This document shows, piece by piece, positions 17,778-26,376 of a DNA stretch of 64,000 nucleotides. Numbering within the stretch: the first letter of the stretch is position 1; each line of letters opens with the position of its first letter. The stretch spans positions 186,001 to 250,000 of the forward strand of contig NZ_BMHI01000006.1 in NCBI RefSeq assembly GCF_014640635.1, read 5' to 3'. The notes under the pieces were generated by a model, which was given only the letters and a program-made list of their open reading frames with translations, was not told the DNA's origin and searched no databases. Origin of the DNA: Flexivirga endophytica (GTDB taxonomy: Bacteria > Actinomycetota > Actinomycetes > Actinomycetales > Dermatophilaceae). A program made the translations under genes and the position numbers.

Positions 17778-17812
17778 GACGGGCCGGCAGCACCCTGTCG
17801 TGCCGGCCCGTC
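17778..17812 (-). terminator. Strong hairpin after the DUF1330 gene
   Basis: GACGGGCCGGCA pairs perfectly with TGCCGGCCCGTC (12 bp, 11-nt loop), 32 bp past the stop of the leftward DUF1330 gene; probable intrinsic terminator. Confidence 0.6.
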
Positions 17813-17843
17813 CGGGGTGTCGCAGCGACCTCCCACGCAGTTG

Positions 17844-18203
17844 TCAGCGTGCTTGCAGCCCCGCGCGCATCGTCGCTGCGGTGGTGGTCGCGCGATAGGC
17901 CTCGGCCACGCCCTCGACGGTCAGGATGGTCGAGTCCGAGTGCTCGATCCGCAGTGGAGCGATGGCCCGGTAGGGCTCGGAGTCGAACCACTCGCGGACC
18001 GCCGTGATCGAGGGGAACGCGATGATGACGACGTCGCCCGGGGCCGACCCCTCGTGGGTGACGTGTGGCTTCGCGTGGACGAGCCACCGCCCGCCATACG
18101 GCTCGAACGTTGCCTCGATGCGCTCGATGTATTCGACGATCTCCGACCCGACGTCGATGTTTTCCAGGTAACCGATCGCGTAGCCGGGTGCCGCGCCGGT
18201 CAC
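17844..18203 (-). CDS. DUF1330 family protein
   Basis: 119-residue ferredoxin-like protein: GYAIGYLENIDVGSEIVEYIERIEA, FEPYGGRWLVHAKP and AFPSITAVREWFDSEPYRAI are the usual DUF1330 blocks. Function unproven; the fold is that of EthD-type monooxygenase/isomerase helpers. The GTG start at 18203 overlaps the upstream SnoaL-like stop as GTGA, so both are translated together and probably controlled by the divergent XRE regulator. Confidence 0.82.
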   Translation of the reverse strand: MTGAAPGYAIGYLENIDVGSEIVEYIERIEATFEPYGGRWLVHAKPHVTHEGSAPGDVVIIAFPSITAVREWFDSEPYRAIAPLRIEHSDSTILTVEGVAEAYRATTTAATMRAGLQAR

Positions 18204-18550
18204 GCCGGGACCTTGTCGAGGAAGCCGCGCACGTCGGCGATTCGGCCGTCGTCGTCGAGCACGATCACGTCGAAGCCGATCACGATCGGCCCCTCGCCAG
18301 CCGGGCCGAGCCCCCACTGGAAACGCAACTGCTGGTGGTGGCTGTCGACGTCGCCGATCTGGGTGAAGGTCATCCCGGGGAACTGCTGCTGGACCGCCCC
18401 GATGACCGCATCCAGCTCGGCTGTGCCTGCCGCAGCTGCCATCGGGTCGGTGTAGGTGGCGTGATCGGCGAAGTGCTTGTGCAGCAACGAGTTCCGCTCC
18501 TCACCCTGGGCGTTCCAGGTGGCGAGGTAGTCGGTGGCGATGGTGTCCAT
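18200..18550 (-). CDS. SnoaL/NTF2-like small protein
   Basis: 116-residue SnoaL-like polyketide-cyclase-fold protein: DYLATWNAQGEERNSLLHKHF, YTDPMAAAAG, GFDVIVLDDDGRIADVRGF. Such proteins may be small enzymes or binding domains; no catalytic residue can be assigned. ATG at 18550 is preceded by GGAGACCACC. First gene of a two-gene unit with DUF1330, divergent from an XRE regulator across a perfect palindrome. Confidence 0.8.
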   Translation of the reverse strand: MDTIATDYLATWNAQGEERNSLLHKHFADHATYTDPMAAAAGTAELDAVIGAVQQQFPGMTFTQIGDVDSHHQQLRFQWGLGPAGEGPIVIGFDVIVLDDDGRIADVRGFLDKVPA

Positions 18551-18619
18551 GGTGGTCTCCTTCGAGGTGTCCGTTGTCGTTGAACACCACGAGCTTGCGT
18601 CGGCGGAGTGCTCGGTGGC

Positions 18620-18638
18620 CATGACCTCGGAGGTCATG
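18620..18638. promoter_or_regulatory. Perfect inverted repeat, likely operator of the XRE regulator
   Basis: CATGACCT-CGG-AGGTCATG (8-bp arms, 3-bp centre) lies midway between the divergent SnoaL operon (start 18550) and the XRE gene (start 18672). The position suits control of both promoters. Confidence 0.62.
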
Positions 18639-18671
18639 ACCCTCGGCTCGTCCGCGCTTACGCTGATGCAC

Positions 18672-19439
18672 ATGACTGCAGCAGTGGGAGTGATGCTGCG
18701 CGAATGGCGGGAGAGCCGTTCGCTCAGCCAACAGGCCCTGTCCGAGGTGTCCACGGTGTCGACGCGGCACCTCAGCAGGGTGGAGACAGGTCGGGCGCAA
18801 CCGACGCCGCAGATGATCCTGCACCTGGCAGAACATCTGGAAATCCCTCTGCGCGAACGTAATCGGATCCTGCTGGCCGGAGGCTACGCGCCGAGGTATG
18901 CCGACAGTGCCCTGGACGACGCGTCGCTGGCAAGCGTCATGAGCGGCCTGCGCGACCTGCTGGACGCGCATCTTCCGTACCCGGCGCTGCTCCTCGACGA
19001 CCACTGGGACGTGGTCGACGCCAACAGCGCGGTCGAAACGATGCTCGAGGGCTGCAGCGCCGAACTCCTCGAACCGCCGATCAACGTGATCCGGTTGTGC
19101 GTGCACCCCGATGGCCTCGCACCGCGGATCGGCAACCTGCCGGTATGGGCAGCGCACCTGCACCAGCAGTTGCGCCACCGCGCCGCGCAGACCCGGGACG
19201 AGCGGCATCTCGCCCTCACGCAGGAGGTCGCCGATCTAATTGACGTGGACACCCTGCCGCCCGTGGGCGGCCCGGTCGTCGTACTCGAACTGGCAACCGA
19301 GACAGGCATGTTGAGCTTCTTCAGCACCGCAGCTCGGCTGACGACGGCGACCGATGCCGCGCTCGAAGGGTTGCATCTGGAGACGTTCCTGCCGGCCGAC
19401 GAGCACACGCGTGCGGTGTATGGCGCCACGGCGCGCTGA
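18672..19439 (+). CDS. XRE regulator with MmyB-like ligand-binding domain
   Basis: 255 residues: N-terminal helix-turn-helix (about residues 5-65, SLSQQALSEVSTVSTRHLSRVETG) and a C-terminal MmyB-like PAS-type domain recognised by PYPALLLDDHWDVVDANSA. Regulators of this class usually repress adjacent short-chain dehydrogenase or small-enzyme genes. The start at 18672 removes an unconserved extension that would overlap the neighbouring operator. The divergent SnoaL-DUF1330 operon is the likely target. Confidence 0.85.
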   Translation: MTAAVGVMLREWRESRSLSQQALSEVSTVSTRHLSRVETGRAQPTPQMILHLAEHLEIPLRERNRILLAGGYAPRYADSALDDASLASVMSGLRDLLDAHLPYPALLLDDHWDVVDANSAVETMLEGCSAELLEPPINVIRLCVHPDGLAPRIGNLPVWAAHLHQQLRHRAAQTRDERHLALTQEVADLIDVDTLPPVGGPVVVLELATETGMLSFFSTAARLTTATDAALEGLHLETFLPADEHTRAVYGATAR

Positions 19440-19466
19440 CCTCGTCGCGGCACCGCTGCAGGGCCA

Positions 19467-19499
19467 CCGCTGCCACGGCCCCGGTGGCCGTGACAGCGG
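19467..19499. terminator. Bidirectional hairpin between convergent genes
   Basis: Near-perfect 14-bp stem (CCGCTGCCACGGCC with GGCCGTGACAGCGG, one mismatch) between the XRE gene end and the stop of the leftward hypothetical gene. Confidence 0.55.
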
Positions 19500-19505
19500 A
19501 TCCTC

Positions 19506-20027
19506 CTAGGCGTTCTCGAGATTCGCCTCGAGACTCTTGAGCACCGACCAGGCGGGGATCGGCATCTTGATCACCTGTTTGGCGTCCCCGCCGCGCTTCG
19601 TCCACGCGCTGGTCACGACGCGACCGGCCTGACGGTTGATCTGATAGTCCGCGGTGTAGATGTCGCCCAGCATGCCGACCAGCAGTGTCCCGTCGACGCA
19701 GGGGAACAACGACTTCACCTCGGGAGCGCGGAACTGCTTGTCGAAGTCGTGATAGATCCACCTGGGTCGGGCGATCTTGCCCTGCCGGCAATTGATCAGC
19801 GACGCGTGCGAAACGCAGGCGATGCCGCCCTTCCCGAACACCCACACGTAGTAGGGATCGACCTCGATGCCGTTGTAGCTCGTCCAGTTCTCCGGGCCGT
19901 CGACCGTGGCCCAGGAGTTCCACGCCACGACATGGATGACATTGCGATCCCGGACTCCGCCATACACGACGAAGGCGTTCTGGGCTCGAAGTGGCGGCCC
20001 GGGCGGACGGATCGACGGTGGCGCCAT
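19506..20027 (-). CDS. Hypothetical protein, unrecognised
   Basis: 173 residues, no family recognised. It has neither signal peptide nor clear membrane segment and contains several aromatic-rich strands: VYGGVRDRNVIHVVAWNSW, YNGIEVDPYYVWVFG, RPRWIYHDFDKQF, VDGTLLVGMLGDIYTADYQI. The alternating strand pattern suggests a beta-rich fold. ATG at 20027 is my choice; the open frame continues upstream to 20144, but that part would read through tRNA-Thr and is not protein-like. Codon use resembles its neighbours. Confidence 0.5.
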   Translation of the reverse strand: MAPPSIRPPGPPLRAQNAFVVYGGVRDRNVIHVVAWNSWATVDGPENWTSYNGIEVDPYYVWVFGKGGIACVSHASLINCRQGKIARPRWIYHDFDKQFRAPEVKSLFPCVDGTLLVGMLGDIYTADYQINRQAGRVVTSAWTKRGGDAKQVIKMPIPAWSVLKSLEANLENA

Positions 20028-20105
20028 ACGCCTTGAGCCGCGTGATGACACCGCGGCTCGGTCGGTGAGTCCGCTCGGCGTGCCAGCAGGCGACTCTGGG
20101 GTGGG

Positions 20106-20181
20106 TGGAGCCGGTGACAGGAGTCGAACCCGCGACATCTTCATTACAAGTGAAGCGCTCTACCAACTGAGCTACACCGGC
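20106..20181 (-). tRNA. tRNA-Thr (anticodon TGT)
   Basis: Complete 76-nt cloverleaf on the minus strand: acceptor GCCGGTG/CACCGGC, D-arm GCTC...GAGC, anticodon stem CTTCA/TGAAG around the loop CTTGTAA with anticodon TGT, and T-arm loop GTTCGAC. The discriminator T and an encoded CCA are present. It decodes ACA. Confidence 0.96.
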
Positions 20182-20276
20182 ATGCGCGCAGGAGCTGGTC
20201 CCGCGAGCGGCCCAATGCTACCCATGGTGGGGCGGTCCCACGAATCCAGCCAGGGGTCGGCACCGGTGATGTTTGA

Positions 20277-21329
20277 ATGTATGGCGTGACGATGCATGCA
20301 GACGACTACCAAGCAGACCGTGGCCGCTACGACTCGATGACCTACCGGAGGTGTGGCGCCAGCGGTTTGGACCTGCCGGCCCTGTCGCTCGGGCTCTGGC
20401 ACAACTTCGGGGACGATGTCCCGCTGGAGCGGCAGCGAGCGATCCTGCGCCGAGCCTTCGACCGGGGCGTGACGCACTTCGATCTGGCGAACAACTACGG
20501 GCCGCCCTACGGCTCGGCGGAGCGCAACTTCGGCACCATCTTCGCCCAGGACTTCAAGCGCTACCGCGACGAGCTCATCCTGTCGAGCAAGGCCGGCTAC
20601 GACATGTGGCCGGGCCCCTACGGTCAGGGCGGCGGCTCGCGCAAATACCTGCTTGCGTCGCTCGACCAGTCGCTGCAGCGGATGGGCGTCGACTACGTCG
20701 ACATCTTCTACAGCCACCGGTTCGACGAGACGACACCGCTGGAGGAGACACTTGGCGCGCTCGACACCGCGGTCCGGCAGGGCAAGGCGCTGTATGTCGG
20801 GATCTCGTCATACAGCGGACCCCGGACGGCGGAAGCGGTGCGGATCCTGCGCGAGATGGGCACGCCGCTGCTGATCCATCAGCCGTCCTACTCGATGCTC
20901 AACCGGTGGGTGGAGGAGGACCTGCTGGACACGCTCGGCATGAACGGTGTTGGCTGCATTGCCTTTTCGCCGCTCGCGCAGGGGATGCTGACGTCGAAGT
21001 ACCTCAAGGGTGTGCCAGAGGGGTCGCGTGCGGCCCAGGGCAAGTCGCTCGACCCGAAGATGCTCACCGAGCAGACGATCAAGCACGTTCAGGCGCTGAA
21101 CCGGATCGCCAAGAAGCGTGGTCAGACACTCGCGCAGCTTGCGCTGTCCTGGGTGCTGCGCGACGAGCGCGTGACGTCGGTGCTGGTCGGGGCGTCGAGT
21201 GTCGAGCAGCTCGACGACAACCTCGGTGCGCTCGACAATCTCGAGTTCACCGACGACGAGCTGAAGAAGATCGACAAGCACGCCGTCGAGGGCGGCATCA
21301 ACCTCTGGGCGAAGTCCTCCAACAGCTGA
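20277..21329 (+). CDS. Aldo/keto reductase (YghZ-like)
   Basis: 350-residue NADPH-dependent reductase of the L-glyceraldehyde-3-phosphate reductase type: YRRCGASGLDLPALSLG, THFDLANNYGPPYGSAE (catalytic Asp and Tyr), LILSSKAGYDMWPGPYG (catalytic Lys), DIFYSHRFD (His) and the C-terminal VLVGASSVEQLDDN. In E. coli YghZ detoxifies aldehydes such as methylglyoxal. Starts at ATG 20277 or 20292; neither has a strong ribosome binding site. Single gene ended by a clear hairpin. Confidence 0.88.
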   Translation: MYGVTMHADDYQADRGRYDSMTYRRCGASGLDLPALSLGLWHNFGDDVPLERQRAILRRAFDRGVTHFDLANNYGPPYGSAERNFGTIFAQDFKRYRDELILSSKAGYDMWPGPYGQGGGSRKYLLASLDQSLQRMGVDYVDIFYSHRFDETTPLEETLGALDTAVRQGKALYVGISSYSGPRTAEAVRILREMGTPLLIHQPSYSMLNRWVEEDLLDTLGMNGVGCIAFSPLAQGMLTSKYLKGVPEGSRAAQGKSLDPKMLTEQTIKHVQALNRIAKKRGQTLAQLALSWVLRDERVTSVLVGASSVEQLDDNLGALDNLEFTDDELKKIDKHAVEGGINLWAKSSNS

Positions 21330-21351
21330 TCCCGCTCCCGCTGACGTTGCA

Positions 21352-21391
21352 TGGTGCCGAACGCTCTCCATACGGCGCGCTCGGCACCATC
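21352..21391. terminator. Bidirectional hairpin after the aldo/keto reductase and SDR genes
   Basis: ATGGTGCCGAACGC pairs with GCGCTCGGCACCAT with one mismatch, exactly between two convergent stop codons (21329 and 21408). Confidence 0.62.
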
Positions 21392-21407
21392 CAGCATCGG
21401 GAGGCGG

Positions 21408-22172
21408 CTACCGAGGAGGCATCCGGAGTGCGCCGTCGAGCCGGATGACCTCGCCGTTGAGCATCTGGTTGTCGACGATGTGTGCGACGAGCGAGGCGTA
21501 TTCGTCCGGGCGACCCAGCCGCGACGGGTGCGGCACCTGTGCCTCGAGGGTCGACTTCACGTCGTTCGGCAGACCGGCGAGCATCGGCGTCTCGAAGGTG
21601 CCCGGCGCGATGGTCACGACGCGAATTCCCTTGTCCGCCAGGTCGCGTGCCGCGGTCAGGGTCAGTCCGACGATGCCCGCCTTGGACGAGGCGTATGCCG
21701 CCTGACCGATCTGGCCGTCATACGCGGCGACCGATGCGGTCATCGTGATGACTCCGCGGTCGCCGTCGACCGGCTCGTTGCCGACCATCTGCTCGGCGGC
21801 CAGCCGCAGCACGTTGAAGGTGCCGATCAGGTTGATCTGCACGACCTTGCTGAAGGCTTCGAGCGGCAGCACACCGCGCTTGCTGATGACCCGGCCGGGT
21901 GTGGCGACGCCGGCGCAGTTGACCACGATGCGCAGCGACCCGAGCGCCGCGGCGGCGTCGACGGCGGCCTGGACCTGGTCCTCGTCGGTCACGTCCGCCG
22001 CGACGAACTTCGCTCTGTCGCCGAGGGATTCGGCCACCTCGGCGCCCTTGGACGAAGGCAGGTCGAGCAGGACGACGGAGGCGCCGTCGAGATAGAGCTT
22101 GCGGGCGGTCGCCTCGCCGAGGCCGGAGCCTGCGCCGGTGACCAGTGCGACCGTGGTGGAGTCGATCCTCAT
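21408..22172 (-). CDS. 3-Hydroxyacyl-CoA dehydrogenase type 2-like SDR
   Basis: 254-residue short-chain dehydrogenase with NAD site [13 protein letters not shown], acidic residue [16 protein letters not shown], catalytic Ser in TASVAAYDG and YASSKAG (YxxxK). The sequence is closest in style to the HSD17B10/3-hydroxy-2-methylbutyryl-CoA dehydrogenase group. It lies 107 bp downstream of an acyl-CoA dehydrogenase on the same strand, so both may serve degradation of a branched or short acyl-CoA. Exact substrate inferred only. Confidence 0.82.
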   Translation of the reverse strand: MRIDSTTVALVTGAGSGLGEATARKLYLDGASVVLLDLPSSKGAEVAESLGDRAKFVAADVTDEDQVQAAVDAAAALGSLRIVVNCAGVATPGRVISKRGVLPLEAFSKVVQINLIGTFNVLRLAAEQMVGNEPVDGDRGVITMTASVAAYDGQIGQAAYASSKAGIVGLTLTAARDLADKGIRVVTIAPGTFETPMLAGLPNDVKSTLEAQVPHPSRLGRPDEYASLVAHIVDNQMLNGEVIRLDGALRMPPR

Positions 22173-22231
22173 TGTGCGGTGCCCTTTCCGTGAAGTTCAT
22201 TCAAAACATGCTCAGGAGGCTCGTAACCCGC

Positions 22232-22265
22232 TGGCGTTGCAGGGAGCTAGCGACCAGCAACGCCA
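22232..22265 (-). terminator. Hairpin between acyl-CoA dehydrogenase and SDR genes
   Basis: TGGCGTTGC / GCAACGCCA, a 9-bp perfect stem with a 16-nt loop, 15 bp past the acyl-CoA dehydrogenase stop. May attenuate rather than fully end the operon. Confidence 0.45.
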
Positions 22266-22279
22266 ACGGAGAATCAGCC

Positions 22280-23437
22280 TCATTGGGTGAGTTCGCGCAG
22301 CAGGTGCCGCGAGATCACCAGTCGTTGGATCTGGTTGGTGCCCTCGAAGATCTGGGTCACCTTCGCCTCGCGCATGAAGCGCTCGGCCGGGAAATCCTGG
22401 GTGTAACCGGCGCCGCCGAGCACCTGCACGGCGTCGGTGGTCACCCGCATCGCAGCGTCGGTCGCGATCAGCTTGGCCACCGCCGCCTGCTTGGAGTACG
22501 GGCGGCCGGCATCCTTCAGCCGGGCCGCGTGCAGATAGGTCGCGCGCGCGGAGGTCGTCGCGGCCTCCATGTCGGCGAGCAGGAACGCCATACCTTCGAA
22601 ACTCGCGATCGACTGTCCGAACTGTTTGCGTTCCGAGGCGTATGACGCGGCGAGGCTCAACGCGGACTGCGCCAGCCCGGTGGCGGCAGCGGCGATGCCG
22701 AGGCGTCCGGCGTCCAGTGCCGCCAGCGCGATCTGCATGCCCTGACCACGCTCACCGATCATCCGATCCGGGTCGAGGGCGACCTTGTCGAAGTGCACCT
22801 CGGCGACCGGATCACCGGCCAGGCCCATCTTGCGCTCCGGCGATCCGAAGCTCACACCTGCGGCGCCCGCCGGGACGACGAAGCACGAGAGGCCCTTGCC
22901 GCCCGTGTCGTCGGTGCGCGCGAACGTCGTGTAGTAGTCGGCATGCGCCGCGTGCGAGATCCAGCTCTTCGTGCCGCTGAGCGTCGCGCTGCCGTCATCG
23001 GCGAGCACGGCACGCGTGCGCATTGACGCGATGTCGGAGCCGGCCTCGCGCTCGGACAGGCAATAACCGCCGAGGGTCTCGCCATCGAGGATGTCGGGCA
23101 GCAGCGCGCGGCGTTGCTCGTCGGTGCCGAAGTGGTCGATCGGGTATGCCGTCAGCGAATGTACCGAGACACCGATCGCGACGCTCATCCAGACCGTCGC
23201 GAGCTCCTCGACGACCTGCAGGTAGACCTCGTACGGCTGCCCGCCACCACCGAACTCCTCGGGGTAGGCCAGCGAGAGCAACCCAGCGCGGCCCAGGGTG
23301 CGGAAGGTATCGCGTGGCGGTGAGCCCGTGCGCTCCGCCTCGTCGACACGGGGCGCCAACTCGCGTGCGGCGATCTCACGGGTGAGTTCGATCAGGTCCG
23401 CAGCATCGGCCGTGGGAAGGATGCGATCGACCGGCAT
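22280..23437 (-). CDS. Acyl-CoA dehydrogenase
   Basis: 385-residue flavoenzyme introducing the alpha-beta double bond in acyl-CoA. Conserved blocks: GLLSLAYPEEFGGGG, GYCLSEREAGSDIASM, GTKSWISHAAHADYY, RKMGLAGDPVAEVHFD, ERKQFGQSIASFEGM, and QVLGGAGYTQDFPAERFMREAKVTQIFEGTNQIQ split across the C-terminal domain with the catalytic Glu in FEGTN. The ATG at 23437 removes 18 unconserved residues of the longest frame. Acts with the following SDR. Confidence 0.92.
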   Translation of the reverse strand: MPVDRILPTADAADLIELTREIAARELAPRVDEAERTGSPPRDTFRTLGRAGLLSLAYPEEFGGGGQPYEVYLQVVEELATVWMSVAIGVSVHSLTAYPIDHFGTDEQRRALLPDILDGETLGGYCLSEREAGSDIASMRTRAVLADDGSATLSGTKSWISHAAHADYYTTFARTDDTGGKGLSCFVVPAGAAGVSFGSPERKMGLAGDPVAEVHFDKVALDPDRMIGERGQGMQIALAALDAGRLGIAAAATGLAQSALSLAASYASERKQFGQSIASFEGMAFLLADMEAATTSARATYLHAARLKDAGRPYSKQAAVAKLIATDAAMRVTTDAVQVLGGAGYTQDFPAERFMREAKVTQIFEGTNQIQRLVISRHLLRELTQ

Positions 23438-23557
23438 GTCTTGGAGCGTAATGCGCGTCACAATCGCGGACGCGACCGGGTTGAGAACCACAACATTTGC
23501 GGTCTACCATGTTTATAACAACAAAATCTCCTCCGTCGGATGAAGGATGTGACTGAA

Positions 23558-25675
23558 ATGAGCGTCTTCCCCAAGGTTGTCGTCGAGCAGGCCCACAGCA
23601 GTGCCTGGGCGCTGACCCGGGCGACCGCCGCCACGATGAATCCCGCCAATCCGGCGGATTCGTCCCTGGAGAAGGCGGCAAACACCCTGCGGGGACGCGG
23701 ATTCGAGGTCGTCGGTCACGAGTCGGGTCACCTGGACGAAGCTGCGCTGTCCGGCGCGGACGTCCTCGTCATCGATCACCCTGCCGAGCGGGCCGCCGAG
23801 AAGACCACCGGTGACCTCCCACCCGTCCTGGAGGCCGCGGAGATCGACAGTGTCGTCGGCTTCGTCGAGCAGGGCGGCGGTCTGGTCGTCCTCGCCGAGT
23901 GCGACCAGGACGTCTACGGCAACAACCTCAACGAGTTGCTCGCCCGCTTCGGGCTGCACGTCACCAGCACCACCGTCCACGAGACCGTCGAGGGCGGCCG
24001 CCGTTTCCACGACAACGCCACCTGGGTGCTGGCCGACATCGAAGGCGGGCTCGGCCAAGGACTGCTCGCCGGGGTCGACGAGCTGTGCTTCTACCGCGCC
24101 GGTGTCATCGACATCTCGGGCGCACCCGAGGCCAAGGTGCTCGCGCGCACGAGCGGGTCGGCATACCCCGCCCGTCAGCCGTTGGCCGTCGCCCTCCCGT
24201 ATGGCGCCGGCCGCGTCGTTGTGCTGGCCGACTCCGACATCGTCGGTGACGACTCCATCGATGAGCTCGACCACCGCCGTTTCTGGTCCAACCTGGTGAC
24301 CTGGGCGAGTGCGGCTCGCAAGCAGTCGGGCACCGTCACCTCGATCGGCTCCGGCATCGACCGCAGCCCGGAATGGCTCGCGCTGAAGGCTGCCGTCGAG
24401 GAGTTGCGGCTGATGCAGGCCAAGGATGGCTCCGTCGAGGACGGTTCCAAGCACGCTCGTGCTGCCGAGCTCGTCGACACGATGAAGGCCGAAATCGCGG
24501 CGCTGGCACCGCGATTCCCGCACGACGCGGACTATCTGGCGCAGCTGCCGAACGACTTGGCGAAGTGGGTTGACAACGGTTTCGTCGAGCCCGACTTTCT
24601 CGACTCACTGATGAAGTTCCGCCCCGACCTGTCCCGTGCGGACGGCATCGAGCACCTCGTCGTCTTCCCGATGTACACCCAGAACGGCAACCTCGACCGC
24701 GTGTTCGAGGCGCTGCTGATCTCGGTGCAGTGGCCGGACTGGCTGGCCGAGCTGGAGCAGACCTACGACAACAAGATGTTCCTCGCGGTCAACTTCATCG
24801 ACTTCACGCCCGGCTACGACACCAACTCTGCCGTGCTCTTCCCGGAAACCGTTGCGGTGCGCGAGGTTCCGAAGTTCAGCTGGGGCGCCATCTTCTGTGA
24901 CCGCGAGGGTGCTCGCTTCCGCCGCGTCGTGTCCGCCGCGTCCGAGCTGCTGTCGCTGCAACTCCCACCGGATGCCGAGCGGCTGATCGCATCCCAGGAG
25001 CTGGTGCAGTCGACCTTCGCCATGTGGGACATGATCCACGACCGCACGCACAGCCACGGCGACCTGCCGTTCGACCCCTTCATGATCAAGCAGCGGATGC
25101 CGTTCTGGATGTACGCGCTCGAGGAGCTGCGCTGTGACCTCAACACCTTCCGGCAAGCGGTCAAGCTGGAGGCCGAGGACCAGCCGTACGCCCGATTCGT
25201 CCAGCTGGCAATCCTTTTCGACCGGCTCTTCCGCTTCCCGATCACCGGTGATCGCCACCGCAACTACGACGGGCTGGGCGGGCAGCTGATGTTCGGCTAC
25301 CTGCACAAGCACGACGCGCTGCGGTGGACCGACAACAAACTGTCCTTCGACTGGCGGCGAGTGCCCGAGGTCATCGTGCAGCTGTGCGACGAAGTGGAGG
25401 TGCTCTACCGCAGCGGCATCGACCGGTCGCGCGTCGGACACTGGCTGGCCGCGCACGAGTTCGTCGCGACCTATGTCGTGCCGAACCCCGGCTCGACGTG
25501 GGCCAAGGGCGCCGAGGCGCTGCCCTTCGACGGCACCAAGACCAAGGCGCTGAACGACCTGGTGCTTGATGACGAGTTCCCGCTCAACGTCTTCTACGAG
25601 GCGCTGCGTAAGCAGATGGCGTCGGTGATCGCCTCCACCTCCGGCATCACCGCGTCCACGGCTGATGCCGCATGA
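23558..25675 (+). CDS. DUF6421 family protein, first gene of a conserved-looking operon
   Basis: 705-residue cytosolic protein, assigned to DUF6421, which has no known function. The first 250 residues look like a glutamine-amidotransferase/Rossmann-type domain (VLVIDHPAERAAE, GGLVVLAECDQDVYGNNLNELLARFGLHV, YGAGRVVVLADSDIVGDD). The C-terminal half has a His-rich site MIHDRTHSHGDLPFDPF followed by YALEELRCDLNTF; the HxxxHSH...EELRxD arrangement could bind a metal, somewhat like zinc peptidases of the DPP III kind (inference). GAAGGA before the ATG at 23558 favours it over 23540. Overlaps the next gene by ATGA. Confidence 0.72.
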   Translation: MSVFPKVVVEQAHSSAWALTRATAATMNPANPADSSLEKAANTLRGRGFEVVGHESGHLDEAALSGADVLVIDHPAERAAEKTTGDLPPVLEAAEIDSVVGFVEQGGGLVVLAECDQDVYGNNLNELLARFGLHVTSTTVHETVEGGRRFHDNATWVLADIEGGLGQGLLAGVDELCFYRAGVIDISGAPEAKVLARTSGSAYPARQPLAVALPYGAGRVVVLADSDIVGDDSIDELDHRRFWSNLVTWASAARKQSGTVTSIGSGIDRSPEWLALKAAVEELRLMQAKDGSVEDGSKHARAAELVDTMKAEIAALAPRFPHDADYLAQLPNDLAKWVDNGFVEPDFLDSLMKFRPDLSRADGIEHLVVFPMYTQNGNLDRVFEALLISVQWPDWLAELEQTYDNKMFLAVNFIDFTPGYDTNSAVLFPETVAVREVPKFSWGAIFCDREGARFRRVVSAASELLSLQLPPDAERLIASQELVQSTFAMWDMIHDRTHSHGDLPFDPFMIKQRMPFWMYALEELRCDLNTFRQAVKLEAEDQPYARFVQLAILFDRLFRFPITGDRHRNYDGLGGQLMFGYLHKHDALRWTDNKLSFDWRRVPEVIVQLCDEVEVLYRSGIDRSRVGHWLAAHEFVATYVVPNPGSTWAKGAEALPFDGTKTKALNDLVLDDEFPLNVFYEALRKQMASVIASTSGITASTADAA

Positions 25676-26376
25676 GCGGCACTGATCTGACTGGTTCCGT
25701 TGTCGTCATCACCGGGGCTGCCGGCGACCAGGGCAAGCCCACCGCTGCGGCGTTCGCGGCGGCGGGTGCCACGGTGATCGCGGCCGGTCGCGACGCAGAC
25801 CGACTGGCCGACGTTGTCGCGTTCGACCCTGACCGCATCGTTGCCTCGGTCGTGGACCTCTCGGACGAGAGCGCGGCCAGGGAGTGGGGGAAGGAACTGC
25901 TCACCGAGCACGGCCGCGTCGACGGCCTGATGCACCTGGTCGGTGGCTGGCGCGGCGGCAAGGGCATCGTCGACGGTGACCTGGCCGACTGGGATGTCTT
26001 GGAGGCCAGTCTGATTCGCACGCTGCAGCACGCGACGAGGGCGCTGCACGATCCGATCCTGGCCTCTCCGCACGGCCGGATCGCGATCATCTCTTCGACC
26101 GGTCTGGACAAGCCGCGCGCGACGAACGCGGCATACCTGACCGCGAAGGCCGGCTCGGAGATGTGGCTCCGCGCAGTTGCCGACTCCTACAAGGAGTCCG
26201 ACGCGGCGGCGACGATCGGTCGGATCATGGCGCTGGTGACGCCGCAGATGCAGGCCGAGAAGCCGGACGGTTACAAGAAGTTCACTCCAGTCGCCAACAT
26301 CGCCGACTGGTTGGTCGGTCTCTATGGTCGGCCCGCCGCCGAGATCAACGGCGTGATTGAGACGATTACCCGGTGA
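25672..26376 (+). CDS. Short-chain dehydrogenase/reductase in the DUF6421 operon
   Basis: 234-residue SDR with an unusual cofactor loop ITGAAGDQGKPTAAAF, HLVGGWRGGKG, catalytic Ser in SSTGLDKP and a changed YxxxK site (AAYLTAKAG, keeping Tyr and Lys). Its ATG overlaps the DUF6421 stop as ATGA and its own stop overlaps the aldolase GTG, so the three proteins should be made in fixed ratio. Substrate unknown; possibly the same small hydroxy or amino acid as the aldolase. Confidence 0.8.
   Translation: MSGTDLTGSVVVITGAAGDQGKPTAAAFAAAGATVIAAGRDADRLADVVAFDPDRIVASVVDLSDESAAREWGKELLTEHGRVDGLMHLVGGWRGGKGIVDGDLADWDVLEASLIRTLQHATRALHDPILASPHGRIAIISSTGLDKPRATNAAYLTAKAGSEMWLRAVADSYKESDAAATIGRIMALVTPQMQAEKPDGYKKFTPVANIADWLVGLYGRPAAEINGVIETITR

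Noticed and set aside
19506..20144. Longer hypothetical protein starting at 20144
   Set aside because: The extra N-terminus would be translated from tRNA-Thr sequence.
20106..20181. Integration site (attB) at tRNA-Thr
   Set aside because: No integrase, no repeated tRNA 3' end and no change of codon usage nearby.
20273..21448. 391-residue ORF on the plus strand
   Set aside because: Arg/Gly-rich reading in another frame of the aldo/keto reductase gene.
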